A stretch of DNA of 64,000 nucleotides, from NCBI GenBank assembly GCA_963971575.1, contig OZ020618.1, positions 35,008,731 through 35,072,730 on the forward strand, read 5' to 3'. Positions 32,226 through 44,089 of the stretch are shown piece after piece. The translations under genes and the position numbers were made by a program. Each line of letters starts with the position of its first letter. The stretch's first letter is position 1. The DNA is from Liopterus haemorrhoidalis. Taxonomy: Eukaryota; Arthropoda; Insecta; Coleoptera; Dytiscidae. Below the pieces are notes generated by a model that was given only the letters and a program-made list of their open reading frames with translations, had not been told where the DNA came from and made no database searches.

Positions 32226-33017
32226 TCTCAAAGACGTTGCGCTGTTTGCAGCAAAAAAGCTAATTTTGTTTGTAAAAAATGTAGCTAATGTAGGTTTACA
32301 TCCTAAAAATTGTTTTTTGGACTATCATACAAGCAAATTATTTTATAGTTTAGTTTATATTAGAGTTTATAAAATAATTTTGGAATTTATATGCTTTATA
32401 AAAATAATAAAGCATTTAAATAAATAGGTTGTTATTATTCTTATAGTAGGTAGTATATAGTCCTACCGTCCTTTAAAAAGTACAGCATGTTTTGGCTATT
32501 CTGATCAGTAAAAAAAAAAATTATAATAATTTTCATGCATATTTATACACAATTAACTAAATTTTTACAAAAAAACATTTTTTTTTTTCAAAAAAAGTTT
32601 CAGGTTTAAATGGGTTAATACGCACACGGAAAAAAACACACACATAAAAAAGCGCACATGGAAAATTACATACACGGAAAAAAGCGCACACGGAAAAAGG
32701 CACACACGGAAAAAAGCGTACTTACACTAAATCTCAAATCAGTTTGAAATAAATCGTGAGAAACTATTACAAAGTAAAATTTAATTGTTTGCCTGCTTTA
32801 ATATACTGGGTTCACTTTTGTAAAGTCAAACCAGATCTGGTTGTTTTGGTTACTTTTATAGTGTAGTACGGTCTTTCAATGTAAATTTGTCATTTCAAAA
32901 TATTTCTTACGCTGTAAAACCTACTTCAGATTTGTTGGTTATGATCATTATAACTAAGATATAATTTATCTTTATGACATATGTCAAATGGAATGACATT
33001 TTAATAAAGTGAAATCT
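32226..33017. other. AT-rich spacer
   Basis: Contains a loose array of CACACGGAAAAAAG-type motifs at 32625-32725. No gene. Confidence 0.35.
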
Positions 33018-33213
33018 TTTACCATGTTTTTTTTTATTTAAATATTTATAGGTACATCGACAGCTAGGTCATTAGTACCTAGCACTGTTAATATAACACA
33101 AATACAATAATATATGGTAGTATAACATTGCTTAATAAAATATTAATATAATACAATAATGTAATGCAAAATGAGGGAGATTCGTTCTTTCATGTTTATA
33201 TCTGTTAGAAATT

Positions 33214-34030
33214 TTAACACTTATCTGTTTCACTGATGTTATTTTTAAGGGCTTTTTCAATCGAATTGGGTATGCTATTTACGAGTCTTTCATAACTATA
33301 TTTAGGGCAGTCTATTATCAGGTGTTTTACTGTGAGGGTAGTGTTGCACTGTTCACATTGGCTTGGTTCGCAGTTGTTGAATAGATGTTGGTGTGTAAGC
33401 AGTGTATGACCTATACGTAGTCGGGTCATAATAATTTGCTCTCTTCTATTCTGTTCTGTTTCCCACGGTTTAGTGTCTTCCTTTATTTCTCGAAGTTTGT
33501 TGTCGTTTGTTGTATTTAGCCATTGGTTGTTCCAGGATTTTCTGAATTTTCTTTTTATCAGACTTTTTACGTCGCAAATTGGTATAGTTATATCGGTTAT
33601 TGGTAGGTTTATAGTTTCCTTTGCTTCGTTATCCACTCTTTCGTTGCCGTTTATACCGACATGAGAGGGTATCCACATTATCGTTATTTGTTTATCTTTA
33701 CAGATGGCTTGGTGTATTGTTTCCTGAAGTTCTTGGATCAATATGTTTCTTGAATATAGGTGTGTTAGTTCTTGTATGGCGCTAAGACTATCGGTATAGA
33801 TTATAAATTTATTTTCTAGCTTTTCGCTAATGAATTTGGTGGCCTGTAGTAAACTGTATAATTCGGCTGTGTAAACGCTTGTTGTTTTGGGTAGGTGATA
33901 TTTAAAGATTTCTTCGCCGAAAATAACCGCAGAGCCTGTTTTATTATCTATTTTAGAGCCATCTGTGTAGATAGAAATATGCTCTATGTATTTTGACGAT
34001 ATCTCGTAAAATAAAATTTTAAATATTTAA
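33214..34030 (-). pseudogene. LINE RNase H domain and C-terminal zinc region
   Basis: About 270 codons are open with no stop and no in-frame ATG, as expected for the tail of a larger ORF2. RNase H residues are in place: YTDGSK (D), VYTAELYSLLQA (E), IYTDSLSAIQE (D) and MWIPSHVGINGNERVDNEAK (H and D). The C-terminus carries a C-H-C-type knuckle in CEQCNTTLTVKHLIIDC. RNase H removes the RNA strand after reverse transcription. The RT that should precede it has been deleted, so the domain is orphaned. Confidence 0.88.
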
Positions 34031-34224
34031 GGATTTGTTTCACTCTTCCGATATTTGCACATCTCCATGTTAAAGTGCGCTCTCTTCATGTCCATGGCGT
34101 GATTTCAATATTGTATCTTAAACTGATTCTTGGTAATTCTATATTGGTATTAACTAAGGCGTCATTCAAATATTGATGGAGAGGGATTTGGGTTTGAATT
34201 TCTGGTTTATTTACTGTGTTTTTA

Positions 34225-34665
34225 GATAGATCCCCATATTGTGCTATGTGCATTTAGATCATCAACCATAAGTATAGGGGTAGGTAACTGCTTAGTTAGG
34301 TTGTTAATTTGATTATCGGTTATGCTGATATTAGGTGGAAGGTATGCGTTACAAATAGTTATGTTTCCAATATTGGGGATTATTGCTTTGACAGCAATAA
34401 TTTCAAGTTCTGTTTGTATATTTATTTCGTCGGCAAAAATATGATTCTTTACAAATATGGCTACTCCTCCACTGGCATTTCTCTCATTATTTCTGTCTTT
34501 TCTAAATGTATAGTATGAATTTAATTTACAGTTTTGGTGGTCATGTAGGCAGGTTTCTTGAATGCAGATAATTGTGAGATCTAGTTGGGCTATTAATATT
34601 TATAGTTCCCCTAAGTGGGCAAAAAAGCCATTGGGATTCCATTGTAAAAGGGACATCTTATGAAA
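34225..34665 (-). pseudogene. LINE APE endonuclease N-terminal part
   Basis: Translation from about 34660 gives LLQWNPNGFFAHLGEL, a stop, then LIAQLDLTIICIQETC with the catalytic glutamate, NASGGVAIFVKNHIF, ICNAYLPPNISIT and a LNAHST block corresponding to the GDFNAH motif. It breaks off at about 34225, before the terminal SDH. It is the beginning of ORF2 of the I-like LINE, with a nonsense codon and truncation. Confidence 0.8.
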
Positions 34666-34875
34666 TTTTAATGTTTTTGGTGTAGGTACCCTCTGTAGTG
34701 TTTCTGTCTTCCAGCAGTTGACATTTTATTTTTGTTTGCAAACTAGTGAGTTTGTGTTTGACAGATCGTATTTCCAAGTAGTCATAAAGATTTTCCATGT
34801 CCTCTAGAAGTCTTGGTATGTTATCTGTAAATGTTCGAGCTATTTTTAGTGGGTTGTTTGTTCTTTGTACCTTTC

Positions 34876-36050
34876 CTACAAATTCCTGTAGATCTTTGTA
34901 AGAGATGCAATATTTTTCTTTGTTGGTTCCATTTCTTCTTTCAGTGGATATAACAGTTGTTCTGTCGTGTATTTTGGTTCTGAGTTTGGACTATTTGATC
35001 TGGATTTCTTTTGCTTTTTATTTATTTTTGCTGATTTATTTCTTGGTTGTTGAAAATCCGTGTCTGGTACCGACGATATTTGGGAAAGTTTATCGTCATC
35101 TTCTGTTGTTTCATTGGCTGTTTCTTCCAGACTACTAATTGAAGTACCAAACCTTTTGTTATTGTTGACACTGTTTTCGGGTAGAGGTTCTTTTTTGTTA
35201 TTACTTGTTTCAATCGTGGTGTTTTCATTTTCATTCACTTCATTTTGCCTTTTTTCTATTTGATTCGCAATTTGATTTGGTTCATTATTTTCTTCGTTGT
35301 TCTGGTGCGTGATTAGATCTGAATGTAAATTTTGGTTTGGACAAGCATTTGCCACATGCCCCCTATTTTTACATGTAAAACATTCCATATTATCTATTAC
35401 GATAAAGATACGATATTCTGTATCTTCATAGTTAATGTCTATTGTTGGCGGAATTACATTTTCTTCTTTTAGGTGTACAAAAACCTGACGACGAAAGCTG
35501 AGAATGTGGCTGTATTCGGGTTCTGTAAATCCGGCGCGAATATAGCTTATTTGTGATACCATCTTGATGTTATGTTCAGCTAGTTTGTTTAGTATGATCT
35601 GATTAGGCAAAACAGGACAAACATTTGAAATTATGAGGCGTTGTGCTGGAGTAATTAGTTTCCTTATTTCTATAGTATTACCATTTATTGTTAACGATTT
35701 GTGTTGTTTGGTTAAATTTTCTACCATAATCTTACTATTTAGAAATAGACAGATTCTTTGATGGGACATTTTTGAAGCAAAAAGTATATTTTTGGGATCA
35801 ATTAACTTTCCAATTTCTGTTATATAATCATTTATAGTTAATGTATTGATAAAATGCATTATTATAGCTTGTTCTTTATTTGGTGGGACAAATTCTAGGT
35901 TTTTGTTCGGTTTTTCTCTTCGCGATTTTGTTGCATTTGCATAAGATGTAGACGGAATATTTATGTTTGCTATTTGTTCTGAATTGCTTGTTTGAGTAGA
36001 AGATAGGTTTTTCCATATTTGTAGTCGATTAGTTTGAGTTTTTTTGTTGA
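34876..36050 (-). pseudogene. I-like LINE ORF1 (gag-like, zinc knuckle)
   Basis: The frame is open from about 36040 (RLQIWKNLSSTQTS) to the stop at 34876; the first in-frame ATG in the listed frame is at 35859. A likely original ATG lies near 36050, but an A-run (36036-36042) has shifted the frame there. The centre resembles the RNA-binding region of I-element ORF1 (QRICLFLNSKIMVENL ... IISNVCPVLPNQIIL). A CCHC-like knuckle, CFTCKNRGHVANAC, lies about two thirds along. The C-terminus is Asn/Glu/Ser-rich and basic. ORF1 packages the element RNA. Apart from the early shift it is intact. Confidence 0.8.
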
Positions 36051-36478
36051 GACATAATTGTTGGGTGAAATATCATTTTTATTTATAATTGAAATTTAAT
36101 TTTATACCGCGCTAGTTATTTCTGGCGAAGTTCTCATATTTTGATGATGATGTCCAAACCTGTGCACACTGCTTATGCAGTGACAGCTATCGACTGTCGA
36201 CCGCTAGGTGTCGCTCAGTGGTCGATCTGGACGAGTCCGGCTCGTGTGAAAGGTGTGAAATTTCGGTTTAATTTATAACTAATTTATGAATCAGTGTTGA
36301 AAATTTAGCTTGGATAATAATTTTACAGGGTAAGCGAGAAATAGTTAATATGATGGGATAAGATTAGAAATAATATTTGAATTCCTACCTTAGAATATCT
36401 TTAAATAATTGTACACCAATTAACACAATATGCTAACTTCAGGTCAATCTTCAGATAAAATTTTCTTTACCATGTTTT

Positions 36479-37997
36479 AATACCAACATAACATAAATTT
36501 CAAAGGTGCAAACTATTGAATGTATCAATTTCTAATTTTTACCGAAATATTTTAAATATTTCGAACCAATTTTAAATTTACACAAATAAGTTGTCACCTA
36601 GTGACGCTGATATGAATGACCAAACTCGGCCGGTATATTTTGGTAAAAATTGTTCATTTTTACCACAGCGTGTTTTATTCACTGCATTTTTGAAAATTTA
36701 ACACGTTAGATAATTTAAAACATTAATCGTAGAAATAACAAAATAATAAAGCATTGAAAAAATAATAATAAAGAAACGTCACATTATTCTTACTTACCTT
36801 CATCAAAACCAAATATTTTTTAAAACAATTATTTTTCTACTGCTACTAATAATTATAATTTATATTATTTTTGTGTAATATCAATTAACAACTATTATTA
36901 TCACGCGTTATATGTCAATATACACTTCGGTTAGCTTCGGAATATTTCGTTACATTTCGGAATCTCGCTTCTAATTTGTTTTAGAAGAAAGGCACGCACC
37001 CACGCAGGGACATTCGTTGGGCTATTATATTATATTTAGATGCAGTAAATGCAATGTTGCAGTAAAAATTTAAAAAAAAATCTTTGCATTTAATGTTTGA
37101 ATTCTTTTAAAGTAATGTAGGTACTGCGTTTTGTTGTGCGTTTTTTAATAAATGTTTATATGTAATTTTTAGCAGGAACAAGTGATCCTTTTTTCTAGGG
37201 ATGGGCTTGAGCATCAGGTGTATATTAATAAAATAAATACTGAACACATATTGCGTCATAATTATAATAATAAACACCACCATACTAATAACCACCGTCA
37301 TAATAGTAATACGAACCCCAGCATTATATGCAATTACGTGGTCAACGTGACATATCGACTGACATATCGTCCTTAAATTCCGGGTCCCTGTTAATTGTGT
37401 CGGCATACGTATAAGTTAGAAGTAGATAGGTACGCATTCTAAGTATTAAAAACTCGAGGTTACATAGGATCCTGAGCAATGACGACTTGCTTTCATTGCC
37501 TCCTCCCCCCTGCAACTGAACATATTTCGCCTTTTTTACCTACTTCTGACATTGATTGATTGAATTTGATGGAAAACTCTACTTGAAAAAGCTAAGACCC
37601 ATAAAAGATTGTCGAGCAATGGTAGATGATGACAAGAGTTATTTTTTTGTAAAATATAGTTATTTATAGTAATATAAAAAGGGTAATTTTAAAATGTTGT
37701 TATTATGTAAAATATGAGTATGGTGACCATACGTCCTTTATTTTAGAGTATAGTTCTTTATTTTAAAGCGTTGTCATTTATTTTAAAGCGCTGTCCTTTC
37801 GATTTATTTTTATTTAAAAACCCACTTATGTTCTTTAATATATCCCATTAAAATAGAGAAATTTAGTTTAAGAACCCGTGCGCCAATAGTTGGCGAGTCG
37901 TGGCCAGAAGTGGGGCAACAGTGGAAGTATCTATCTTTATCACGAGAAATTATGGCATGAATTATATATAATTTTTTAAAAGATAATCCAGACCAAT
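36479..37997. other. AT-rich spacer
   Basis: No gene. At 37727-37800 the phrase CTTTATTTTA recurs four times at 20-24-bp spacing after GGTGACCATACGTCC, a text often found at hAT ends; a partner end was not found. Confidence 0.3.
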
Positions 37998-38352
37998 AGT
38001 GTGCAAATTAAAAAAAATCTAGTTAACAGATAAGATATATTACTCATCAAAGTATCTAGATACAGATACAATACAATACATTATCTAGTTTACATAAATA
38101 TATACCGGACACGAACAGATAACGAATCGAAGTGAAGTGCAAACAAAAGAAACACAGATCGAGATCGAAGTAAAAGGCAAAAAGGAAAGCGGTTGCTGAA
38201 AAAAAAAACTGATCAAAGTTAAGATCAAATAAGATAAAAGTTATCTGTTATCTTTTATTTGAGATGTTAAGATAACGAAAGCAGTTATCTGGATAAATGA
38301 TAACAGATAATAACATTAGTATCTAGATAATTTTTCAGATAATACGAACACT
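37998..38352. mobile_element. possible hAT-like MITE with GATAAC/TCTAGATA motifs
   Basis: The candidate ends (AGTGTGCAAATT near 38000 and the inverted AATACGAACACT near 38352) match moderately. Subterminal TATCTAGATA and GATAAC motifs recur on both sides. No clear 8-bp duplication was found, so the bounds are approximate. Confidence 0.35.
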
Positions 38353-39184
38353 GAGCCTGATATTCAAAAAAAGTACATTCATGTAAGAAATATCAACATT
38401 AAGTTGCATGAATATATACTTATAAATTTTATTTTAATTATTTTTTTAGAAAAATCAGTTGACTTTTTAACAAAATTTATCTTAGTGTTATGCTCGATCG
38501 TTTATTTATAAAATAATATATACAAATATTTTATCTATTTTTGCAAAACTTTTTCGGATTTCTCCTTTATTTTTTCCAAAAATAAAGGACAAATTTGTTT
38601 TCAAAAATTAAAAATTGTCATTAGGTATTAATTATAACAACTAACGTTTTTAATAATTTTGTAAATTATAAATGTGAAATAAGTGTGACATTATTTTTAG
38701 TCTAATATTTATGCGTATAGATGGCTGTAGGTTTCGTTAGTGTTATTTAATTTAGACCATAATTCTATAAACTGGCACATAACTTTAAGTAATTTCCTAT
38801 TATAATACAATCAGACCAATTCTGTAACTCGGTTACTATGAAAATAGGAACTAAATTCGTCACTATGAACAAGGTCAGTTACTACCATGAATGAAAGTCA
38901 TTGTACTTTTTATAATATTGTATCTCGTAGTAACGTTCCTACATAGTATTTTTTTACAGAATTGATCTGATTATATTAAAATATTCTTAATAAACAGAAT
39001 CACAACGAAATTTTTTAATTTTTACGATATAACAATACATAATTATGATTTCTTCGACAATCTCTTTGCATATTTATTTGGCCCACGAAGCAAATACTTA
39101 ATATCCGATAGGTGATTCAGAAAGCCCATGAATATCAAACTTCCTTCGATCTACATATATATTCTTTATCGACTCATTGAAAAG
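38353..39184. other. AT-rich spacer
   Basis: Nothing recognised. Confidence 0.3.
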
Positions 39185-39330
39185 AACTAGTTCGGCAATT
39201 ATACACTTTAAAGAGCAAAATTAAAATGAATGGAATATTTTCCAAGGACTGTCTAGTAGAGAAAGGTGTTCGACAGGACTGTGTACTGTCACCTCTTCTG
39301 TTTAACATCTATATAGAGTATGGGATGATA
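39185..39330 (+). pseudogene. LINE reverse transcriptase scrap
   Basis: Only one conserved block remains: MNGIFSKDCLVEKGVRQ, then LSPLLFNIYIE, the RT palm segment before the YxDD motif of RTE-like LINEs. Unrelated sequence follows at about 39330. Confidence 0.7.
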
Positions 39331-39867
39331 CTTGTACTTGGAACTGCGTCGTCAGTATTTGAGTACCAGTCGTACGGTGCAGTCACTCGAAAAATGATTT
39401 TTCAAAGCAAATTGGGAAACGCTCATGCGTTAAAGTCAATCGTGCATTTTTTTCTGACTGTACTCGGGCGCCATAAGTTATGTCTCACTCACTCATAATA
39501 CTGTCGCACTCTGCGAAGTACTGTCTTTCACCGGCCAGCTTAAGATAACCGGATTATAGTAGCGTGGTGCGAATATTACAGAATCACCTGCATTCTGATG
39601 TGCACGCGTGAGCGTGGCTAGTATGCGAACTTTTCCGAAGCTACACGAGTCGGGAGAAGCAGTAATTTTCAAAACTTTTAAACAAACGACAACCATATAT
39701 GTTTTTATAAGAGTTTTTATATGTTGCTATTCCATTTGTGCATTTTTATGTATATTTTTTATGGACAATCATTTCTTTTTATATCTTTTTCGACTTGAAA
39801 TTGATAATTGTAAGAAAAGAAACATCTAGTGACCCTTAAATAATTTTCTTACATTATTATTGTACTA

Positions 39868-40165
39868 CTACTTCTACTTCTTCTTCTTTGGGCACTATCA
39901 GTCAGGTTGATTTTTGTCCTCATTCGCATAAGCCCTCCACCGCGATCTATTCATTGTCAAGTCTTGCCAAGTACTCTGTATACCAATACTTATTAGATCT
40001 TCGGTTAGCTAATCTCTCCATCTCTTGCGAGGTCTTCCCACTGGTCGACGGGTATTCAATCTTCCTTCCCATATCTTCCTAACTATTCTGTCCTCCCTCA
40101 TCCTCATTACGTGTCCTATCTACTGTAATCGTCTGCCTCTGAGTTCTTGGATGATTTTAGGTGAT
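39868..40165 (-). pseudogene. 3' end of a GAA-tailed LINE (family A, second copy)
   Basis: The minus-strand text is a close copy of 12840-13150: the C-terminal codons for GRPRKRWRD-like sequence, the stop, GTGCCCAAAGAAGAAG and the GAAGTAG tail at 39868. It is 5'-truncated and shares the same 3' end as the first copy, which defines the family's 3' terminus. Confidence 0.85.
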
Positions 40166-40464
40166 AATATGCAAAATAACTAATTTTGAAAAATTCAAAA
40201 AAAAAATCATTTTGTAATTAATCCCTTGTTTACGGCAAATCTTCAAAATTTTCAATTATTTCGTTTATAACCCGTTTAACTTTTACAACCTTATAATAAC
40301 AATAATATATTCACTAAGTCAACTACGTTCAGCCATTATAAGATAAAGCTTCGTCCGTATCCATATGCGTATTAGTCTATGCCATCTTTACCTTCCTAGC
40401 CAAGCCAAGGTCATGAAAATATGCCCCCTCAACTTCAAACAAGCCGACAACAACTGAAACTATT

Positions 40465-40610
40465 GTATATACAATGGCAGAATCTTAAATCAAAGCTTTG
40501 CTGATGACGCCACGCTTATAGCTGCACGCCCTGGGGAAATACAGAGTCTACTGCACAAACTCAAAGAGATCAGTGCTAATATCGGCCTCCAAAATTATGC
40601 TTGTTGATAA
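40465..40610 (+). pseudogene. LINE RT scrap with FADD motif
   Basis: GRILNQSFADDATLIAARPG followed by EIQSLLHKLKEISANIGLQ is the catalytic region of a non-LTR RT. No flanking RT blocks are recognisable. With 39185-39330 and 39868-40165 it may derive from one scrambled element. Confidence 0.7.
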
Positions 40611-41300
40611 AAGAACAACATGCATGAATTGAAAACTATCGCTATCTGCGTATACCTTGGTGCTCTTATTAATATTTTTTTGTTTAAATGTTGAGTTTTG
40701 AACGTGTAATTTATTCTATTTGTAACATTATGATAATAAAAAATAATGTTTAAACATTAGTTCAACAAAATGTGAAGGAGTTATTTAAAAGTGAACATAA
40801 AGAGAACATATTGAGAGGAAAGAGAACAGGTAACTTAATTTAAATAAAAACACCATTTTAAAACGAACTATTAAGTTAATGGTTGTAGCAGAAATAAAAC
40901 TAAAATTAAAGGTAATCAAGTTAACCCACACACGAAGATTAAGAATTAATTATTCATCAAACGTCTTTCGTAATTACCAAATTTTCAAAATTCTTTTAAT
41001 ATTTTTTATTAAAAATGTCAGAACATAGATGAAAAAAATATAATAATGGTCCAATAGTCCCACTTTATTAACCCATAATTCCAGACAATCTTATCCAATT
41101 AAAGCCTGCCCGTAGTGACACTTGTTTGTACTAAATTAGTATGCACTGCAAGTCTTGTTCTCTCCTTCACCGATTTATAATTCACTTTTAAATAATTTAA
41201 GTTCATAATCAAGCGATTTAATTTAATAATATTGCTTTGAAGCACTGTATTTTTAAACATTTTATTTCAATATATTAGTACGGAGCAAAAAAAAAGTTGT
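40611..41300. other. AT-rich spacer
   Basis: No feature recognised. Confidence 0.3.
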
Positions 41301-41743
41301 GTTTTAAATAGAGATGTGCCGGTCACATAAAAGCTAGATCTGCGGATAACAGATACGGATAAGGATTATTTGTTTTCTGATCCATTGATACGGATACGGA
41401 TCTTCCATGTAAGTACAGAGACCTTGAAGCGATAGATATATCGCGTTGTTCCTATAGACCGTTCAATTGATAGAATGCAGTACAGGTTAAATGCAGTTTC
41501 GAAAACCACCAGCAAATTATGTGATGCTCGACTTAACACCAGTCTAAACGCCAAAATAAAATTTATTCCACCTTGGGCATTTTTAAATACAAACTTGTAT
41601 GAAAATTAATTTAAATTTTTCTATAAGATATTTGTTTAAATTCCGCTTTAGAAAAACGGATACGGACCTTAGTATGGGTTTGTATTTTTTGCAGATCAAC
41701 CGCGGATATGGATACGGATAACCGACATACCACTAATTTTAAA
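41301..41743. mobile_element. hAT MITE (TAGAGATGTGCCGG termini)
   Basis: The element proper is 41309-41735: TAGAGATGTGCCGGTCAC at the left and the inverted CCGACATACCACTA at the right. Flanking octamers are GTTTTAAA and ATTTTAAA (7 of 8 identical). Both subterminal regions carry repeated GGATACGGAT motifs, a typical hAT feature thought to bind transposase. 427 bp, no transposase. Confidence 0.75.
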
Positions 41744-42364
41744 TATAATCCATTGCTCATCTGAGCAAGCCATGATATTTTTTTTGTTTGGTTGCATAAA
41801 ATTTGACGTTAAAAAATAATGACATTTTTTTAATCTTATTTGTATATTTTTTATGTTCAATTAATATACTTGAACATATTATCAACTCATATTAAATAAA
41901 ATCTGTTAATAGAAAATACTTTTTTCATATTTTATTTTCACAAGTCTAGTTATTTTTCGAGGCTACCAACAAATCTGCCACCCTACTATAGCCTACTCAG
42001 ATAAAGAACCATGGTGAATGGATTTTAAGTAAATATTTATTATATATACAATATATGCTTCATAAAATAAGAAAAGAAAATCAAAAAGGCGCACAAATTA
42101 CGTATTTCGTGCGACCCGGAGAAATACGGATGAAACGCGGAACCCGGACACAAACCTGTTAAACCCGGAGCCTCCGGGTGAGATCCAAAGAGGTGGCAAC
42201 CCTACATATTAGCCATTTTTTTTTTTTTTTCAGAGGAACCACTCAATTATTCTTTGTTTAAATATTATCAAAGCCATTATTTCCCATCCTAATTAGCACA
42301 CGATCGTATCGTCAAATCAAGATTTTTTACTAGAGACACTATTGCCCGATTTCATAAGATGATC
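41744..42364. other. AT-rich spacer
   Basis: A GC-richer stretch at 42105-42205 (CGGATGAAACGCGGAACC, CCGGAGCCTCCGGGTG) looks like the remains of a DNA-transposon end. No gene. Confidence 0.3.
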
Positions 42365-42564
42365 ACATATTTGTTTATATTTTTACGAGGATGTTTTTTA
42401 GATGTTTTAGTATTTTTACTATATGCGGGTCAAAGAGTTGTATAAACTTGCCAAATTTCAATTCGCTAGGTTTAGCCGTTTGGCTACAATTTTTACCGAA
42501 CAGACAGACAGACGACAAAATGACGGTATAAAAGCTTTTTGGTCATACCTACAAAACCCTAAAA
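42365..42564 (-). repeat. composite repeat, copy 4 (head only, reversed)
   Basis: Reverse-complement of the head: AGGGTTTTGTAGGTATGACC, GTCTGTCTGTTCGG, CCAAACGGCTAAACC and TTGAAATTTGG...AAGTTTATACAAC. Everything beyond the CCGCATA block is missing. Confidence 0.85.
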
Positions 42565-42690
42565 AGAACAGAGCCTGTGTGCTTTGTGATAGGGAAAAGA
42601 CAGAGAAGACAGTTCTCTGTCTTTTGATACAATGTTAGTTTAATATGAATTAAGAACGTATTAGTGACTAACTTGGTATTCTTGTTGGAC

Positions 42691-42695
42691 AATAG

Positions 42696-42747
<52 letters not shown>

Positions 42748-42759
42748 TTATTTATTTAT
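42691..42759. repeat. (TA)n then (TTTA)n microsatellite
   Basis: TA dinucleotides to about 42742 pass into TTTA repeats, directly against the left LTR. The gypsy element inserted in this simple repeat. Confidence 0.9.
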
Positions 42760-42928
42760 TGTAACAGGTAGTTGTAGCTTCCTAGGCAACGACATACAGC
42801 CGCTTCCTGGGCAACGAAGATATACAAAGAAATGTCAGATATAATTTTAATAATTTTTGTACATTGTTATTTAAAATATAACGTTTTGTGTAAATAAAAT
42901 TGTATGATATAAAACATCAAGCGTTATA
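42760..42928 (+). repeat. 5' LTR of gypsy element
   Basis: Begins TGTAACAGGTAG and ends GCGTTATA; contains an AATAAAAT polyadenylation-like signal at 42893. It should hold the promoter and start of the element transcript. Confidence 0.92.
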
Positions 42929-42930
42929 AA

Positions 42931-42941
42931 TGGCGCCCAAC
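42931..42941 (+). promoter_or_regulatory. primer-binding site (tRNA-Lys type)
   Basis: TGGCGCCCAAC, two bases after the LTR, matches the complement of a tRNA-Lys 3' end as used by many gypsy elements to prime minus-strand DNA. Confidence 0.75.
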
Positions 42942-42943
42942 TA

Positions 42944-44089
42944 GTGGATCTCGTCCACTTTTTTCGCCACCCGTTTTTTCGAAGATTTGTGAAAAGTGGT
43001 AAAAGCGGTTGCAGTTCTCAACACAATCAACTTCTGTTGCGTGTTGTTTATTATTCTTTCAACCAACTTAAAACACACAACATGCCTCCGAAAACTGATC
43101 AGGGGAAATCTAATGAAACTACAGCTGTGACTTTATCGTCGGAACAATTTCAAGAACTTCTTTTGCAAATTTCACGTGCATCAAATAGTGCTGAACGCAG
43201 TATCAATGTAGAAACTGCTTCAACGTCAAGTTTTGGGTTGCACAGCAGAAATTTTTCAATGTGTTCTACACGTTTCAACGGCTCTCATGATGCTGATGTA
43301 GAAGCATTCATCGATGCGATCCTTACCTACAAGGACTGTGTTAATATCAGTGATGCCAATGCTCTCCGTGGACTTTCTATGCTGCTAGAAGGAAACGCTG
43401 CAACATGGTGGCGCGGTGTAAAATCTACAGTACTAGATTGGGAAGATGCAGTAAAGACATTAAGAAATGCGTATTCACAAAAACTTCCTCCACCATTATT
43501 ATATCGCGAAATATTTTCCCGCGAACAAAATGAGGATGAATCAACGGAGTTATTTGTATGTCGCATTCGAGCTTTAATCGCACAGCTTCCATACAAATTA
43601 GAAGTAAGAGCGCAGCTAGACATGGTTTATGGACTGTTGCATAGAGCTATCCGTAAACGCATTGTACGAAACGATATCAATTCGTATAAAATTCTATTAA
43701 CGCGGGCACGTGAATTCGAGCTGTCCCGTAAAGAAGTGAAACAACGAAATGAGCAAAAGTCATCTGTGAAATCACTGGAGAAAAAGGAACGTCCTAAATG
43801 TAATTATTGCAGGAATTTTGGGCACACAGAAATGGATTGCAGAAAGAAAACGTCAGTGGAGACAAAAACTGGAAAATTAGACTCTACACAGACAAAAACT
43901 GCAGTTACAAAATATGCTGAAAAAACATCATTAGTTTGCTATAAATGTCAACTCCCAGGCTATGTTAGAAGTAATTGTCCAAATTGCAACATTTCAAAGA
44001 AAAATACAAGTTCAGATTTGTTGGAAAAGGTTAATTTTTCATTTGTCGAAAATTTTGATAACAATGCAGATAGGCCTTTAGTTGGTTAA
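42944..44089 (+). CDS. gypsy Gag polyprotein
   Basis: The frame is open from 42944. The first methionine in a good context is ATG 43083 (MPPKTDQGKSNETTAV), giving about 335 residues. A capsid-like domain spans roughly residues 60-230 (FNGSHDADVEAFIDAILTY, LLEGNAATWWRGV, LFVCRIRALIAQLP). Two zinc knuckles follow: CNYCRNFGHTEMDC is a normal CCHC; CYKCQLPGYVRSNC has tyrosine where histidine belongs and may not bind zinc properly. Gag forms the particle and binds genomic RNA. The TAA at 44087-44089 overlaps the start of pol, which is in the +1 frame, so Pol would need ribosomal frameshifting or an alternative route. Confidence 0.9.
   Translation: MDLVHFFRHPFFRRFVKSGKSGCSSQHNQLLLRVVYYSFNQLKTHNMPPKTDQGKSNETTAVTLSSEQFQELLLQISRASNSAERSINVETASTSSFGLHSRNFSMCSTRFNGSHDADVEAFIDAILTYKDCVNISDANALRGLSMLLEGNAATWWRGVKSTVLDWEDAVKTLRNAYSQKLPPPLLYREIFSREQNEDESTELFVCRIRALIAQLPYKLEVRAQLDMVYGLLHRAIRKRIVRNDINSYKILLTRAREFELSRKEVKQRNEQKSSVKSLEKKERPKCNYCRNFGHTEMDCRKKTSVETKTGKLDSTQTKTAVTKYAEKTSLVCYKCQLPGYVRSNCPNCNISKKNTSSDLLEKVNFSFVENFDNNADRPLVG

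Larger units (their letters stand above)
33018..36478 (-). mobile_element. I-clade LINE, internally deleted, with 13-bp TSD
   Basis: The element is 33031-36465, flanked by TTTACCATGTTTT at 33018-33030 and again at 36466-36478. On the minus strand it has a roughly 400-bp 5' UTR (36465-36060, partly GC-rich), ORF1 with a zinc knuckle, an endonuclease start, then a deletion that removed most of the endonuclease and all RT motifs, then an open RNase H domain and a short A-rich tail at 33031. An encoded RNase H is a hallmark of the I group. Full target duplication and 5' UTR mean it inserted as a full-length copy or as an already deleted one. Confidence 0.88.

Noticed and set aside
37727..38620. 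complete hAT bounded by CCTTTATTTTA motifs
   Set aside because: The left text resembles a hAT end, but no matching right terminus or 8-bp duplication was found.
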